Position numbers and translations under genes: made by a program. This document shows positions 32,222-40,263 of a stretch of DNA of 64,000 bases, piece by piece. The notes under the pieces are model-generated. The model saw only the letters and a list, made by a program, of their open reading frames with translations, was not told the DNA's origin and searched no databases. Source of the stretch: an uncultured Christensenellaceae bacterium (GTDB taxonomy: Bacteria; Bacillota; Clostridia; Christensenellales; Borkfalkiaceae); the NCBI GenBank assembly GCA_910589015.1, contig CAJUSA010000002.1, positions 149,019 to 213,018 of the forward strand. The letters are read 5' to 3'. Every line of letters starts with the position of its first letter. Within the stretch, counting starts at the first letter, position 1.

Positions 32222-34039
32222 TTACTTCAAACGAAGTTCAAAATCATCAAGACGCACGACGTCGGAATCGTTTTTGCCCGTAAGCTGTACGCCGACTCTG
32301 ACCTGCGTGTTATTGCCCGTGTTGAATACGAGCGTCACTTTGTACCAACCGCTCTGCGCTTCGACTGCCTGCGCACGAAGCACCATGCCCGAAGCGTTCC
32401 ATACGGTCAGCTTCAAATCAGACGCAAAATTGCCGTTTACCTGCACCATGCATGAAAGTTCGTAGTTGGTATTCTTTCGTAACGTTCTGTTCGTCGGATT
32501 GAACAGATTGATCGCCGTACCGTTTTTCGCCGAGAGTTTGACGTTGCACAGACCCGAATAAGCCGTTTGTTCCATACATTCGATGTCAACGGACGAGCCG
32601 CCATCAGTCGACCAGCCGCCCTTAACGTAGCCCGCCGTGCCGTCGTTCTGGCACGTTTCGAATCCCGGTTCGGAAAGGTAGCGCAAACGCGCCATTTCTT
32701 CTTCGGTGTAACGGACGGGCTCGCCGAGCTCTTCTTTGGTGACTGTCTTTCCGCATTTGTATTCTTCGACCGTCGCATTCTTTGTCGATTCGGGAATGAC
32801 AAGACTCATTACGCCGTCTACCTTGACGACCCTGCCGCCCTGTTTTTCGACGACTTCTTTTACGAGTTCCACACACTTATCTGCCGCACCGTCCACCGTC
32901 AAACGGGTATATTTGAAATACTGATTGTCGATGATTTGATTTTTGATGTTGGATTCCAGCCCTTCCCAACCGTTTATGACTGCAAGGATCCCCGCCGTTG
33001 CCGCCGCCGTCGAATCGCAGTCGTTGGCGCACTGCACGGTTATTTTTGTAGACGCTTCCAGATCGCCGTTCCCATAAAGCAAGCCGATCGTAGTAAACGC
33101 CGAACAGAGTTTGCCGTCGAGCATGATATGATCGGCAAACGGCCAATCGATCCATTGATACGGCGAACGGTATGTGTTGGTAACAGGATCGTAATCCGCC
33201 CATTTAAGCATGATGGCATTAAAGTTCTCTTCCGCCGTCTTGCCGTCTTCTTTGTGTTTCAACACGTCGCGAATCACTTCCGCCGACCAGGAATCTTCGG
33301 GGATCGCAGCAAGCCCCGCGTTGACGATTTGCATGATATCGTCTGTAAAAAACGCCTCGCCGTACATTGCGGCAATGTATTGCGCCGAATAGATCCCATC
33401 GCCGTATGTGCAGATTTCCGCAAACCTTTGCACCAACTCGTTGCCCGCGCCCGTCATGTTCAAGCCGAGATACCCGCCGAACGATGCCCCGCACTGGTAA
33501 CTGTTTCCGTCGGAAAAGGCATTTGTATAATATCCCGACGACTGTTTCGGATATCCCGAAAACGGCGGCGCAAACCCGCCCGCAAGCACATCGCTGTTCG
33601 ACCCGTCCCAGAACTCGAAATTTTTATTATACATATAGATCCCAAGTTCCCTGCTTGCGGTATCGATCCCCAGTGCTCCGAGCGCTTCGATGGCGGTAAT
33701 TGCCAGATAGACGTCATCCTGATCGTATCCGTTTGTCACGGTATTGGTTTTCCAGGACGGAAGGCGGCGCGCGTCGATCCAGTCTTTCGAGGCAAATTCC
33801 CACTTTTGCCCCTTGTTGAAATCGCGGTAACCGTAAGCAACGCCCGCCATAGAACCGACGATGCCCGCTTTCACTTTGTCACGGTAAGCATCGAGTGCAA
33901 GCACCGAGGTGGTGGCGGGAAGATCTTGCGACGATAAGTTATCCTCGCCGTTTTCCCCGCCGCATGCGGCGAGCGCGCACAAGCCCGAAGCCAACAGCAA
34001 CGATGAAAGCGCGATGCTCATGAATTTCTTTCCCTGCAT
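32222..34039 (-). CDS. Secreted ADP-ribosylglycohydrolase-family lipoprotein
   Basis: 605 residues. The lipobox LAAC (acylated Cys26) sends it to the outer face of the membrane. Residues about 52-360 have the DraG/ARH fold: AGIVGSMAGVAYG, the first metal-site acidic motif in YDQDDVYLAI (Asp106, 108, 109), and the second in ANDCDSTAAATAGIL (Asp340, Asp342, Ser343). ARH enzymes cleave ADP-ribose or related ribosides using two Mg ions. The last ~150 residues are a beta-sandwich resembling a carbohydrate-binding module. An extracellular ARH beside a sugar ABC transporter is unusual; the true substrate is unknown. Confidence 0.8.
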   Translation of the reverse strand: MQGKKFMSIALSSLLLASGLCALAACGGENGEDNLSSQDLPATTSVLALDAYRDKVKAGIVGSMAGVAYGYRDFNKGQKWEFASKDWIDARRLPSWKTNTVTNGYDQDDVYLAITAIEALGALGIDTASRELGIYMYNKNFEFWDGSNSDVLAGGFAPPFSGYPKQSSGYYTNAFSDGNSYQCGASFGGYLGLNMTGAGNELVQRFAEICTYGDGIYSAQYIAAMYGEAFFTDDIMQIVNAGLAAIPEDSWSAEVIRDVLKHKEDGKTAEENFNAIMLKWADYDPVTNTYRSPYQWIDWPFADHIMLDGKLCSAFTTIGLLYGNGDLEASTKITVQCANDCDSTAAATAGILAVINGWEGLESNIKNQIIDNQYFKYTRLTVDGAADKCVELVKEVVEKQGGRVVKVDGVMSLVIPESTKNATVEEYKCGKTVTKEELGEPVRYTEEEMARLRYLSEPGFETCQNDGTAGYVKGGWSTDGGSSVDIECMEQTAYSGLCNVKLSAKNGTAINLFNPTNRTLRKNTNYELSCMVQVNGNFASDLKLTVWNASGMVLRAQAVEAQSGWYKVTLVFNTGNNTQVRVGVQLTGKNDSDVVRLDDFELRLK

Positions 34040-34056
34040 TTTTATATCTCCTTATC

Positions 34057-36069
34057 TTAAAGTTCTTTGATCGAAAAACGGTTGAAGCGCACGACGCTGC
34101 CGTTGCCGACGTAAGCGCCCACACAGCCGCGCCTTACCCCATGTATGCAATCGAAGGCTTTTTGCCCGTCGATCACAACCGAAACGACGCCGTTTTTGAC
34201 GTCGACCGCAATATCCGCGCATCCGCCTTCTTTCAGTGCAACAGGGGCTTGCGCAAGAATTTTTTCGCCGTATTCGTAATCGACAAGCCGCACCGCATGA
34301 TCGGCGAAGAGCAGGCGGGTCTGTCTGCCCGCGCCCTGCACGCCGAACAAAACACCGAACGTATCGCCTTTGACGCACGTCACGCGCGTTTGAAATTCAA
34401 ACTCACCGAGCGGTTTTCCCGTGAACAGTTCGCCGTTTTCAAGACATCTGCCCGTCAGTTCGCCCTCTTCGAGTTCCCACACGCCGCGGTAATAGGTGCA
34501 CCCCCGCACTTCGCGGTGCTGCAAGGCATATTCTTCCATATACTCTTTGGAAAAATCAATTACATAATCGACCTTTCCTTTCCAGCTCAGCGACCGAAGG
34601 CGGACGATCCCGTCGCCTTTCACCGCCAGCCCGATTTTTGATACGAAGATTTCCCGCGCGCCTTCGATTTTCAGTTCGGTTGCGCCTTCTTCGGAATAGT
34701 TCCGCGTTCCGCTGTTCGCGTCCTCATAAAAGAGACGAACAGCCGCGCCGCCTTCCGCCTTATAGCTTGCGCGGATAATCTGTCCGCGATATGCTACGGG
34801 CGAAAATGCGGGATCGTAACGGTTATCGAACAGATCGTGTTTCCCGTAATAGGTTTTATAATACGCTGCGCTCTCGGCTCCTTCGGGCACGATTTCAAGT
34901 TCACCGCCGCCATTCTTCACCGACGCGTTCTCGCCGCGCATGCCGCTTACCGATCGGGGTAGCCGGAAATCGAGTTCCCATTCCCGCAAATCACCGTAAA
35001 CTCTGTCTGCATATCTGCCTTCGTATTTCTGCCCGCGCATATCGCACGCCGTTCGGAAAATACGGTATACAAAGGTTGGAAGATTGACTATGTTGTCATA
35101 GCCGAGCACTGAGGAACAGAGCGCCGTATCGCGCAACGGGGCGATCCACCGATCGTAATCGACGCCTTGCAATTGCGTAAAGACGCCCATGACCGTGCCG
35201 AGATTCCCCACGTTGCAATCGGTATCGAATCCGCTGTAATTTGCTATTTTCAAGGTTTTAATAAAATCGCCGCCGCCGTATAAGAGCGAATAGACAATGA
35301 TCGCCGCATTCGGCAGTATGTGGCAGTTGCCGCCGAATCGATCTTTCCAGTAATGTTTTCGGATATAGGCAAAACATTCTTCCGCGCTTTTCCCCGAAGA
35401 GAAAAACTTCATGATATCGCGCACGATTTCCGCATACGGCGATGTTTGCGGGATCACGCTCAACGCCGCTTCGAGCAATTCGTTCACGCTCTCGGCAAGG
35501 AATGCCGCAGAGATCAACGCCGCGATGAATCTTCCCCCGTCCACGGCAACGCCGTCGTGCGAAACGCGCGCCGCAATTTCCGCCAAACGCGCGGCTTCCC
35601 GATAGTCATACGGGGAAACCAGCCCCCACACGTCGCTGAAAATTTGCCCGCCGATCTGCTCGGCAAGCACTTTGCCGTTCTGCGCGATACTTCCGCTTGC
35701 AGGCGGTTCGATTCCCTTTTGCAAATTCAGATAAGCGGTATGCTCTTCCGAAACGCCGTACCCGCCCCACCAGTAAAAGCCGTGCTCGTAAGGAACATAA
35801 TTACGCCAGCAATTCGCCATATCTTCATACCCGTATTTAGAAAAATTCTTGCATTCTTCCAACGCGCGGAAGAAAAAAATCGGGCCGTTACTGTCGTCGT
35901 CGGCGGCAAAATCGTTATAGTCTGCAAAATATCCGTCCTTCCCGCCGTATTGTTTTATGATCTCTTCGCTTTCCCACATTTCCACGGGTGCGCCGTAGCG
36001 GATCCCGATCATTTTTCCGAGCCAGCCGAAGTAGATTTTTTCCAGATCTTTTTCGGTTAAATTTTTCAT
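34057..36069 (-). CDS. Cytoplasmic ADP-ribosylglycohydrolase-family protein with C-terminal domain
   Basis: 670 residues without signal peptide. The N-terminal ~330 residues form the ARH domain: YFGWLGKMIGIRYGAPVE, the acidic motif FAADDDSNGP (Asp57-59), and YSGFDTDCNVGNLGTVMG (Asp282, Asp284), matching the metal-binding positions. The C-terminal ~300 residues look like two beta-rich domains, the last reminiscent of a laminin G/concanavalin fold (TRVTCVKGDTFGVLFGVQ). It starts two bases before the permease stop region, so it is in the same operon. Probably processes the imported product. Family clear, substrate not known. Confidence 0.8.
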   Translation of the reverse strand: MKNLTEKDLEKIYFGWLGKMIGIRYGAPVEMWESEEIIKQYGGKDGYFADYNDFAADDDSNGPIFFFRALEECKNFSKYGYEDMANCWRNYVPYEHGFYWWGGYGVSEEHTAYLNLQKGIEPPASGSIAQNGKVLAEQIGGQIFSDVWGLVSPYDYREAARLAEIAARVSHDGVAVDGGRFIAALISAAFLAESVNELLEAALSVIPQTSPYAEIVRDIMKFFSSGKSAEECFAYIRKHYWKDRFGGNCHILPNAAIIVYSLLYGGGDFIKTLKIANYSGFDTDCNVGNLGTVMGVFTQLQGVDYDRWIAPLRDTALCSSVLGYDNIVNLPTFVYRIFRTACDMRGQKYEGRYADRVYGDLREWELDFRLPRSVSGMRGENASVKNGGGELEIVPEGAESAAYYKTYYGKHDLFDNRYDPAFSPVAYRGQIIRASYKAEGGAAVRLFYEDANSGTRNYSEEGATELKIEGAREIFVSKIGLAVKGDGIVRLRSLSWKGKVDYVIDFSKEYMEEYALQHREVRGCTYYRGVWELEEGELTGRCLENGELFTGKPLGEFEFQTRVTCVKGDTFGVLFGVQGAGRQTRLLFADHAVRLVDYEYGEKILAQAPVALKEGGCADIAVDVKNGVVSVVIDGQKAFDCIHGVRRGCVGAYVGNGSVVRFNRFSIKEL

Positions 36070-36070
36070 A

Positions 36071-36988
36071 TTACTTGATCCCCGATATTTTAATGCCTTG
36101 CATGATATATTTCTGCATAAAGATGAGAATGACGATCAAGGGAATACAGGTGATCACCGTACCGGCAAGCAACAGATCCCAGTGCGTTCCTTTTGTATCC
36201 CGCAAATACGCAAGCAACTGATTGACCTGATAAAGAGCCGTTCCGCGCGAAGAAAGCACCATAGACGGCCACAGATACGAGTTCCAGAACCCTTGAAACA
36301 CACTGAGCCCCATAATAATGAACGGCGTAACCGACATGGGAATAAACAAGCGGAAATAAATACCGATGCGCGAGCAACCGTCGATAAGAGCAGCCTCTTC
36401 GATCGACCGAGGAATTCCGAGATAATATTGCCGGTAAAAAAAGATCGACCAGATATACGTTACACCGGGAAAGATGAGGACTGAGAGCGTGTCCGTCATG
36501 CCCATTTTGGAAACGACAAGATAACAAGGGATTAGTACGGCGATGTTCGGAACGAACATATTCACGGCATAGATGAGCCAAAGTATCTTTTTGCCCGGAA
36601 ATTCCAGCCTTGCAAACGCATAAGCCGCAAGCGAGTTGACGATGAGACTCAGCCCGAGCGCAAGGAAGGCAACGAGCAACGTCATGCCGACCGAGAGAAG
36701 AAACGACGTCCCCTGCGGGAAATAACGGTTTTTCATGCTGAACAGCGCAACATAGTTATCGCCCGTCCATTTTTGCGGAAAGAAATGAAATTTAATGCTC
36801 TGAATTTCGGTCAACGGTTTGAACGAGGACAGAATCACCCACAAAAACGGAAACACACCGATAAAAATGATGAGCGCCCCGACAAGCCACATGAGCACCT
36901 TTCCCATGACGGAAAAAACGCGTTTTTTATCGGAATTATTCTTTTTTGCTGAATTGTTTTCGGTTTCGATCAGCCTTTCGCGATTCAT
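36071..36988 (-). CDS. Sugar ABC transporter permease, MalG type
   Basis: 305 residues, six membrane helices after a basic N-terminus. The EAA coupling loop is EEAALIDGCSRIGIYFRLF, followed by IPMSVTPFII, typical of MalG/UgpE-type permeases (family CUT1). CUT1 systems import oligosaccharides and glycerol-phosphate esters. Pairs with the MalF-type gene directly upstream. No ATPase gene is near, so a shared MsmK/MsiK-type ATPase encoded elsewhere is expected. Confidence 0.93.
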   Translation of the reverse strand: MNRERLIETENNSAKKNNSDKKRVFSVMGKVLMWLVGALIIFIGVFPFLWVILSSFKPLTEIQSIKFHFFPQKWTGDNYVALFSMKNRYFPQGTSFLLSVGMTLLVAFLALGLSLIVNSLAAYAFARLEFPGKKILWLIYAVNMFVPNIAVLIPCYLVVSKMGMTDTLSVLIFPGVTYIWSIFFYRQYYLGIPRSIEEAALIDGCSRIGIYFRLFIPMSVTPFIIMGLSVFQGFWNSYLWPSMVLSSRGTALYQVNQLLAYLRDTKGTHWDLLLAGTVITCIPLIVILIFMQKYIMQGIKISGIK

Positions 36989-36998
36989 CTTCCCCTCC

Positions 36999-37910
36999 TC
37001 AATCCTGCGATTTTTCCGAACTCGTTAATTTGAAAATAACGGAGGAAAGCGCCGTTAATACAATTGCGACCAGCAACGACGCCGCATATACCTCGCCCAT
37101 ATTGTCAGTGTGCTGGAATTGGTAGAACAGATAATAAATGGGACCTTCCACGGAATGTTCGGCGCCGTTCCCGACGATCACGAGCGGGATTTCGTAAAGT
37201 TGGAAGGAACTGACGACCAGCGAAACAAGCAGATACAAACCGATATTTTTCAAAGACGGTATGGTGATATAAACTGTTTGTTTCCACCAATTCGCACCGT
37301 CGAGCCGCGCCGCCTCGTAATAATCGGTCGGAATATCGTAAAGACCGCCGAGCATGACCAGTGTATTGTAACCCAAACCGTTCCAGATCGCCGCAATACA
37401 TACGGCGAAGATTGCCCAGCCCTTTTCGCCCGTCCAGTTCACATTGCTCAACCCGAACGCGTTGAGCATGCTGTTGAGCAGTCCGCCGTGATAATTGTAT
37501 ACATAGGCAAAAATCGATCCGACTACAATGCCAGAAAGCAAACAGGGCAAATAAATGCAGACTTTGATGATCGCCGCGTACTTTCTGTTTATTTTCATGA
37601 CCAGATTGGCGATCAGAAAAGATAGTATGAGTTGCAACGGCACGATGATCGCAACAAATTCCAAGCCGATCAGTAACGACTTGTAAAAACCCGTGCTTTG
37701 CAATCCCGACAGGATGGCGCCGTAATTTTTTAAGCCGATAAACGTATTGCCGAGGTATTCCTTTACGTTGAAAAAGCTGTAATAAAACGACAGGATCAAC
37801 GGCACGATCGTAAACGCCGCCAACAGAAGAAAGGAAGGCAACAGACAGACGACCGCGGCAATCACTTGATTTTTCTGATATTTCCGCTTCCGCTTTGCGG
37901 TTTCTTTCAT
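36999..37910 (-). CDS. Sugar ABC transporter permease, MalF type
   Basis: 303 residues with six membrane helices. The EAA loop is YEAARLDGANWWKQTVYITIPSL, the hallmark of CUT1 permeases of the UgpA/MalF class. Starts 12 bases after the binding-lipoprotein stop and ends 11 bases before the MalG-type gene, forming a binding protein-MalF-MalG unit. Confidence 0.93.
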   Translation of the reverse strand: MKETAKRKRKYQKNQVIAAVVCLLPSFLLLAAFTIVPLILSFYYSFFNVKEYLGNTFIGLKNYGAILSGLQSTGFYKSLLIGLEFVAIIVPLQLILSFLIANLVMKINRKYAAIIKVCIYLPCLLSGIVVGSIFAYVYNYHGGLLNSMLNAFGLSNVNWTGEKGWAIFAVCIAAIWNGLGYNTLVMLGGLYDIPTDYYEAARLDGANWWKQTVYITIPSLKNIGLYLLVSLVVSSFQLYEIPLVIVGNGAEHSVEGPIYYLFYQFQHTDNMGEVYAASLLVAIVLTALSSVIFKLTSSEKSQD

Positions 37911-37921
37911 CTTGCCACCCC

Positions 37922-39274
37922 TCAGTTCTTACCGAACGGATATTCCCCCTGTCCGCCCGCTTTCAACGTTTTTTCCAGATCGGCTTGCAACGCCCTGAGC
38001 GTTGCCTCGACGCCTTCCCCCCGCGACGCTTTAATAAGAGCATCGGCGTATTTTTCGGATACCGTCCACTTATAGGCGGGTTCCGCTTTGGCGTAAGGCA
38101 GAATCTGTTCGGAAACAAATTTATAGAACGGATCGTTTTGCGCCTGTGGAAGTTCGGCAAGCGCCGTTTCCACGCTTTGGCGCGCCGCAAATTTGGAATA
38201 CCCCAGATCGCTCATAAAATCGGTAAGGCGCCTGGTGTCGCCGCCCAGCAACCATTCGATAAATTCGCCGCACTGCTCGGGATGTTGCGCCTTGCCGTCG
38301 ATCGCCATTCCCCATCCGCCCATAGCCGCCGTCGTCTTTCCTACGGTCACGCCGCTCATCGTAGGGCATACGGCATAGCCGATATCGTCAAGTTTTTGGG
38401 GATAATTATTTTTGATCTGTCCGATCGACCACGATCCGCCGAGCGCCATCGGAACGTATTCCTGCGCAAGCGGATAGATCTCGTTGTAACTTGAAAAAGC
38501 CGCCGCGGGCGTTAAGTTCTTCGAATACATCGTTTCGAACATGGTGAATAGATTTTTATGAAATTCGGTGTTTACGTTGACTTTCGACCAGTCTTCGTTG
38601 AGCAGATAATATTCCGCCGTTTCGTCCTGCGCGACAAATCCCCAAGCAACCCAGCCGAGCTGTTGGTTGTTGGGCATGGCGATGCCGTAATCGTAATTCG
38701 TGTTGTTTTTCAACGTTTGGGCATATGCGCATAATTCATCCCAGGATTTGGGCGCCTTGTCGGGATCAAGTCCCGCAGCGGAAAACGCGCTCTTACTGTA
38801 AAATAAAATACTGTAAGGTTCTACAAACCAAGGGTAAACGTAATGACTGCCGTTTACGTTTGTCACTGCCTCCACATTCGGCAACAGATCGGTAAAACAG
38901 CTTTCCGACATATAGTCGTCCAACGCGGTATATTTGCCGTCGAGTGAGTTCAGCGCGACTTCGGCATAATTAAGTACGGTAATTTCGGGCTGGGTACCGG
39001 CGCTTTGCGCCCCTTTCAGCGTCGCTTCCCAGGTATCTTCCGTCACCCAACGAAGTTCGATATAATAATCCCCTTCGATTGCGGTATCCGAAAAATTAAA
39101 TTCCTTGATCTCGGCTTCTAACCATTCCTGCGTTTCGATCTCGGTAAACGGCTGGCACCAAAGGCGCACGGGCGTTCGGTCGCCATAGTTTTCAGAACCG
39201 CCGCAAGCGATAAACATTCCCATCGAAAACGCGAGCACCCCGCCCATCGCAACCGCAAAAAGTTTCTTTTTCAT
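37922..39274 (-). CDS. Sugar-binding lipoprotein of ABC transporter
   Basis: 450 residues. Signal with lipobox FIAC (Cys24), then the type I extracellular solute-binding fold: VRLWCQPFTEIE at the first strand, ALDDYMSESCFTDLLPNVEAVTNVNGSHYVYPWFVEPYSILFYSKSAF, and GKTTAAMGGWGMAIDGKAQHPEQCGEFIEWLLGG. The start at 39272-39274 has GGAGGAAG 5 bases upstream; an earlier in-frame extension has no support. Captures the imported oligosaccharide or riboside for the two permeases. A leader of about 100 bases contains a hairpin and an operator-like palindrome. Confidence 0.93.
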   Translation of the reverse strand: MKKKLFAVAMGGVLAFSMGMFIACGGSENYGDRTPVRLWCQPFTEIETQEWLEAEIKEFNFSDTAIEGDYYIELRWVTEDTWEATLKGAQSAGTQPEITVLNYAEVALNSLDGKYTALDDYMSESCFTDLLPNVEAVTNVNGSHYVYPWFVEPYSILFYSKSAFSAAGLDPDKAPKSWDELCAYAQTLKNNTNYDYGIAMPNNQQLGWVAWGFVAQDETAEYYLLNEDWSKVNVNTEFHKNLFTMFETMYSKNLTPAAAFSSYNEIYPLAQEYVPMALGGSWSIGQIKNNYPQKLDDIGYAVCPTMSGVTVGKTTAAMGGWGMAIDGKAQHPEQCGEFIEWLLGGDTRRLTDFMSDLGYSKFAARQSVETALAELPQAQNDPFYKFVSEQILPYAKAEPAYKWTVSEKYADALIKASRGEGVEATLRALQADLEKTLKAGGQGEYPFGKN

Positions 39275-39328
39275 GCACTCTTCCTCCATTCTATTTTGAA
39301 ATTTATATCGTACGATTATGTATCCTTT

Positions 39329-39348
39329 GCGGGGAATGGTTTCCCCGC
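39329..39348 (-). promoter_or_regulatory. Leader hairpin upstream of the binding-lipoprotein gene
   Basis: GCGGGGAA (39329-39336) pairs with TTCCCCGC (39341-39348) across a four-base loop, about 55 bases before the start codon. It has no T-run, so it is more likely a 5' stabiliser or a regulatory stem than a terminator. Confidence 0.5.
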
Positions 39349-39371
39349 AGACAGAAACGGTACAATTTCTA

Positions 39372-39393
39372 AAAATGTAAACGTTTACATTTT
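39372..39393. promoter_or_regulatory. 22-bp perfect palindrome, LacI-family/CcpA-type operator
   Basis: The core TGTAAACGTTTACA (39376-39389) fits both LacI-family operators and the cre consensus for CcpA. It is extended by four A:T pairs on each side to 22 bp. It lies about 100 bases upstream of the binding-lipoprotein start and 13 bases from the LacI-family remnant. Confidence 0.82.
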
Positions 39394-39405
39394 GTTTAAA
39401 AAAAA

Positions 39406-39906
39406 TTATGAACGCCTTAAAACCGTTTCTCGTTCTACAAGTGTTCTGTCGCAAAACACTTCGCGCGCCGCCCCTTCGTAACCGTGTAAAACGCGATCGA
39501 ACAGCAACCGCGCCGCCTTTTCGGCAAATTCCTCGCTGTTATTCGATACGGTCGTAAGCGCGGGGCGCACCACTTCCGACATGGCGATATTATCCATACC
39601 GACGATGGAAATATCTTTCGGAACTTGAATCCCCACTTTGTCGAAATACTGCATCATGCCGATCGCAATCATATCGTTCGCGCAGGCAACGGCGCTGAGG
39701 CGATTTATGTGACGGGAAAAATATACCCCCGCCTGATAACCGCCCTCTAACGTGAACGAATGCGAAAAACAATACTGTTGTTCTGCGCTGTTATCCCCCC
39801 GTTTCTTTTTTCCGATAATTATTTTTTTCTGTCTATCTCTTAGACAGAAACGCGAACCGACGTCGGTTCGAAAAATTTTTCCGTAAACCTGAAATTTCGG
39901 CAACAA
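39406..39906 (-). pseudogene. LacI-family regulator remnant without DNA-binding domain
   Basis: The last ~115 codons match the C-terminal effector domain of LacI/PurR regulators: EGGYQAGVYF, SAVACANDMIAIGMMQYF, VPKDISIVGMDNIAMSEVVRPALTTV, AARLLFDRVL, LVERETVLRR. The helix-turn-helix and the first ~220 residues normally upstream are absent. The ~50 codons before the match read through two hairpins and look non-coding. I checked the other minus-strand frames up to 40150 and found no helix-turn-helix. It was probably the local regulator of this sugar locus. Confidence 0.8.
39826..39870. repeat. Two adjacent perfect hairpins inside the lacI remnant
   Basis: TTTCTGTCTA/TAGACAGAAA with a five-base loop (39826-39850) is followed after two bases by the 18-bp perfect palindrome CGAACCGACGTCGGTTCG (39853-39870). 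They sit at the point where LacI homology ends, so they may mark the junction of the deletion or an inserted small element. Confidence 0.6.
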
Positions 39907-39989
39907 ATTTCTTTGTGAGACTATTTAATCATTTCAAATCGCAACCGTCAATAGTTTTCTAAAATCTCGCCAAATAATCCACCTGACGC

Positions 39990-40050
39990 AAAAAATACCG
40001 CTCTCGTGCGAGAGCGGTATTCCTATCATGAACATCTCGAAAAACCCGTC
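39990..40050 (-). ncRNA. Candidate ~60-nt small RNA
   Basis: A consensus promoter (see 40057-40085) would start transcription near 40050. A very stable terminator ends it: a 13-bp stem AATACCGCTCTCG/CGAGAGCGGTATT (39994-40021) and six Ts on the minus strand (39990-39995). No open reading frame of note lies between. It could be a free small RNA or the attenuated leader of the former lacI gene. Confidence 0.5.
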
Positions 40051-40056
40051 AAGGTC

Positions 40057-40085
40057 ATTATAACGCATAAAGACCGCATTTTCAA
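40057..40085 (-). promoter_or_regulatory. Promoter of the candidate small RNA
   Basis: Minus strand: TTGAAA (40080-40085), 17-bp spacer, TATAAT (40057-40062). Confidence 0.65.
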
Positions 40086-40179
40086 GACTTTTTTTATATT
40101 TTCTTTTATAATGCCTTACTGACATTATAAGCAATTCGTACACTCAATTCTTTATTTTTGATAAAGTTTTATTCGGTTG

Positions 40180-40263
40180 TTATGCTTTTCCGATGTGATT
40201 TTCAGTATTGTTATTTTTCCGTAATTTATACCCGCAATCGGGGCATACAACGTAAGATGTCAT
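40180..40263 (-). CDS. 27-residue zinc-ribbon peptide
   Basis: MTSYVVCPDCGYKLRK with a CPDCG knuckle. Its ATG overlaps the nitroreductase-like stop (ATGA), and GAGG lies 5 bases upstream, so translation is coupled. Only one Cys pair is present, so it would bind zinc as a dimer or is the start of a truncated longer protein. The low-GC composition matches its neighbours. Confidence 0.5.
   Translation of the reverse strand: MTSYVVCPDCGYKLRKNNNTENHIGKA

Noticed and set aside
39934..40143. Open frame of 69 codons upstream of the lacI remnant
   Set aside because: It runs through the promoter and terminator hairpin of the candidate small RNA, has no ribosome binding site and no recognisable protein pattern.
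39750..40150. Missing helix-turn-helix of the LacI-family gene in another frame
   Set aside because: Minus-strand translation of this stretch shows no LacI DNA-binding pattern, so a simple frameshift does not explain the loss.
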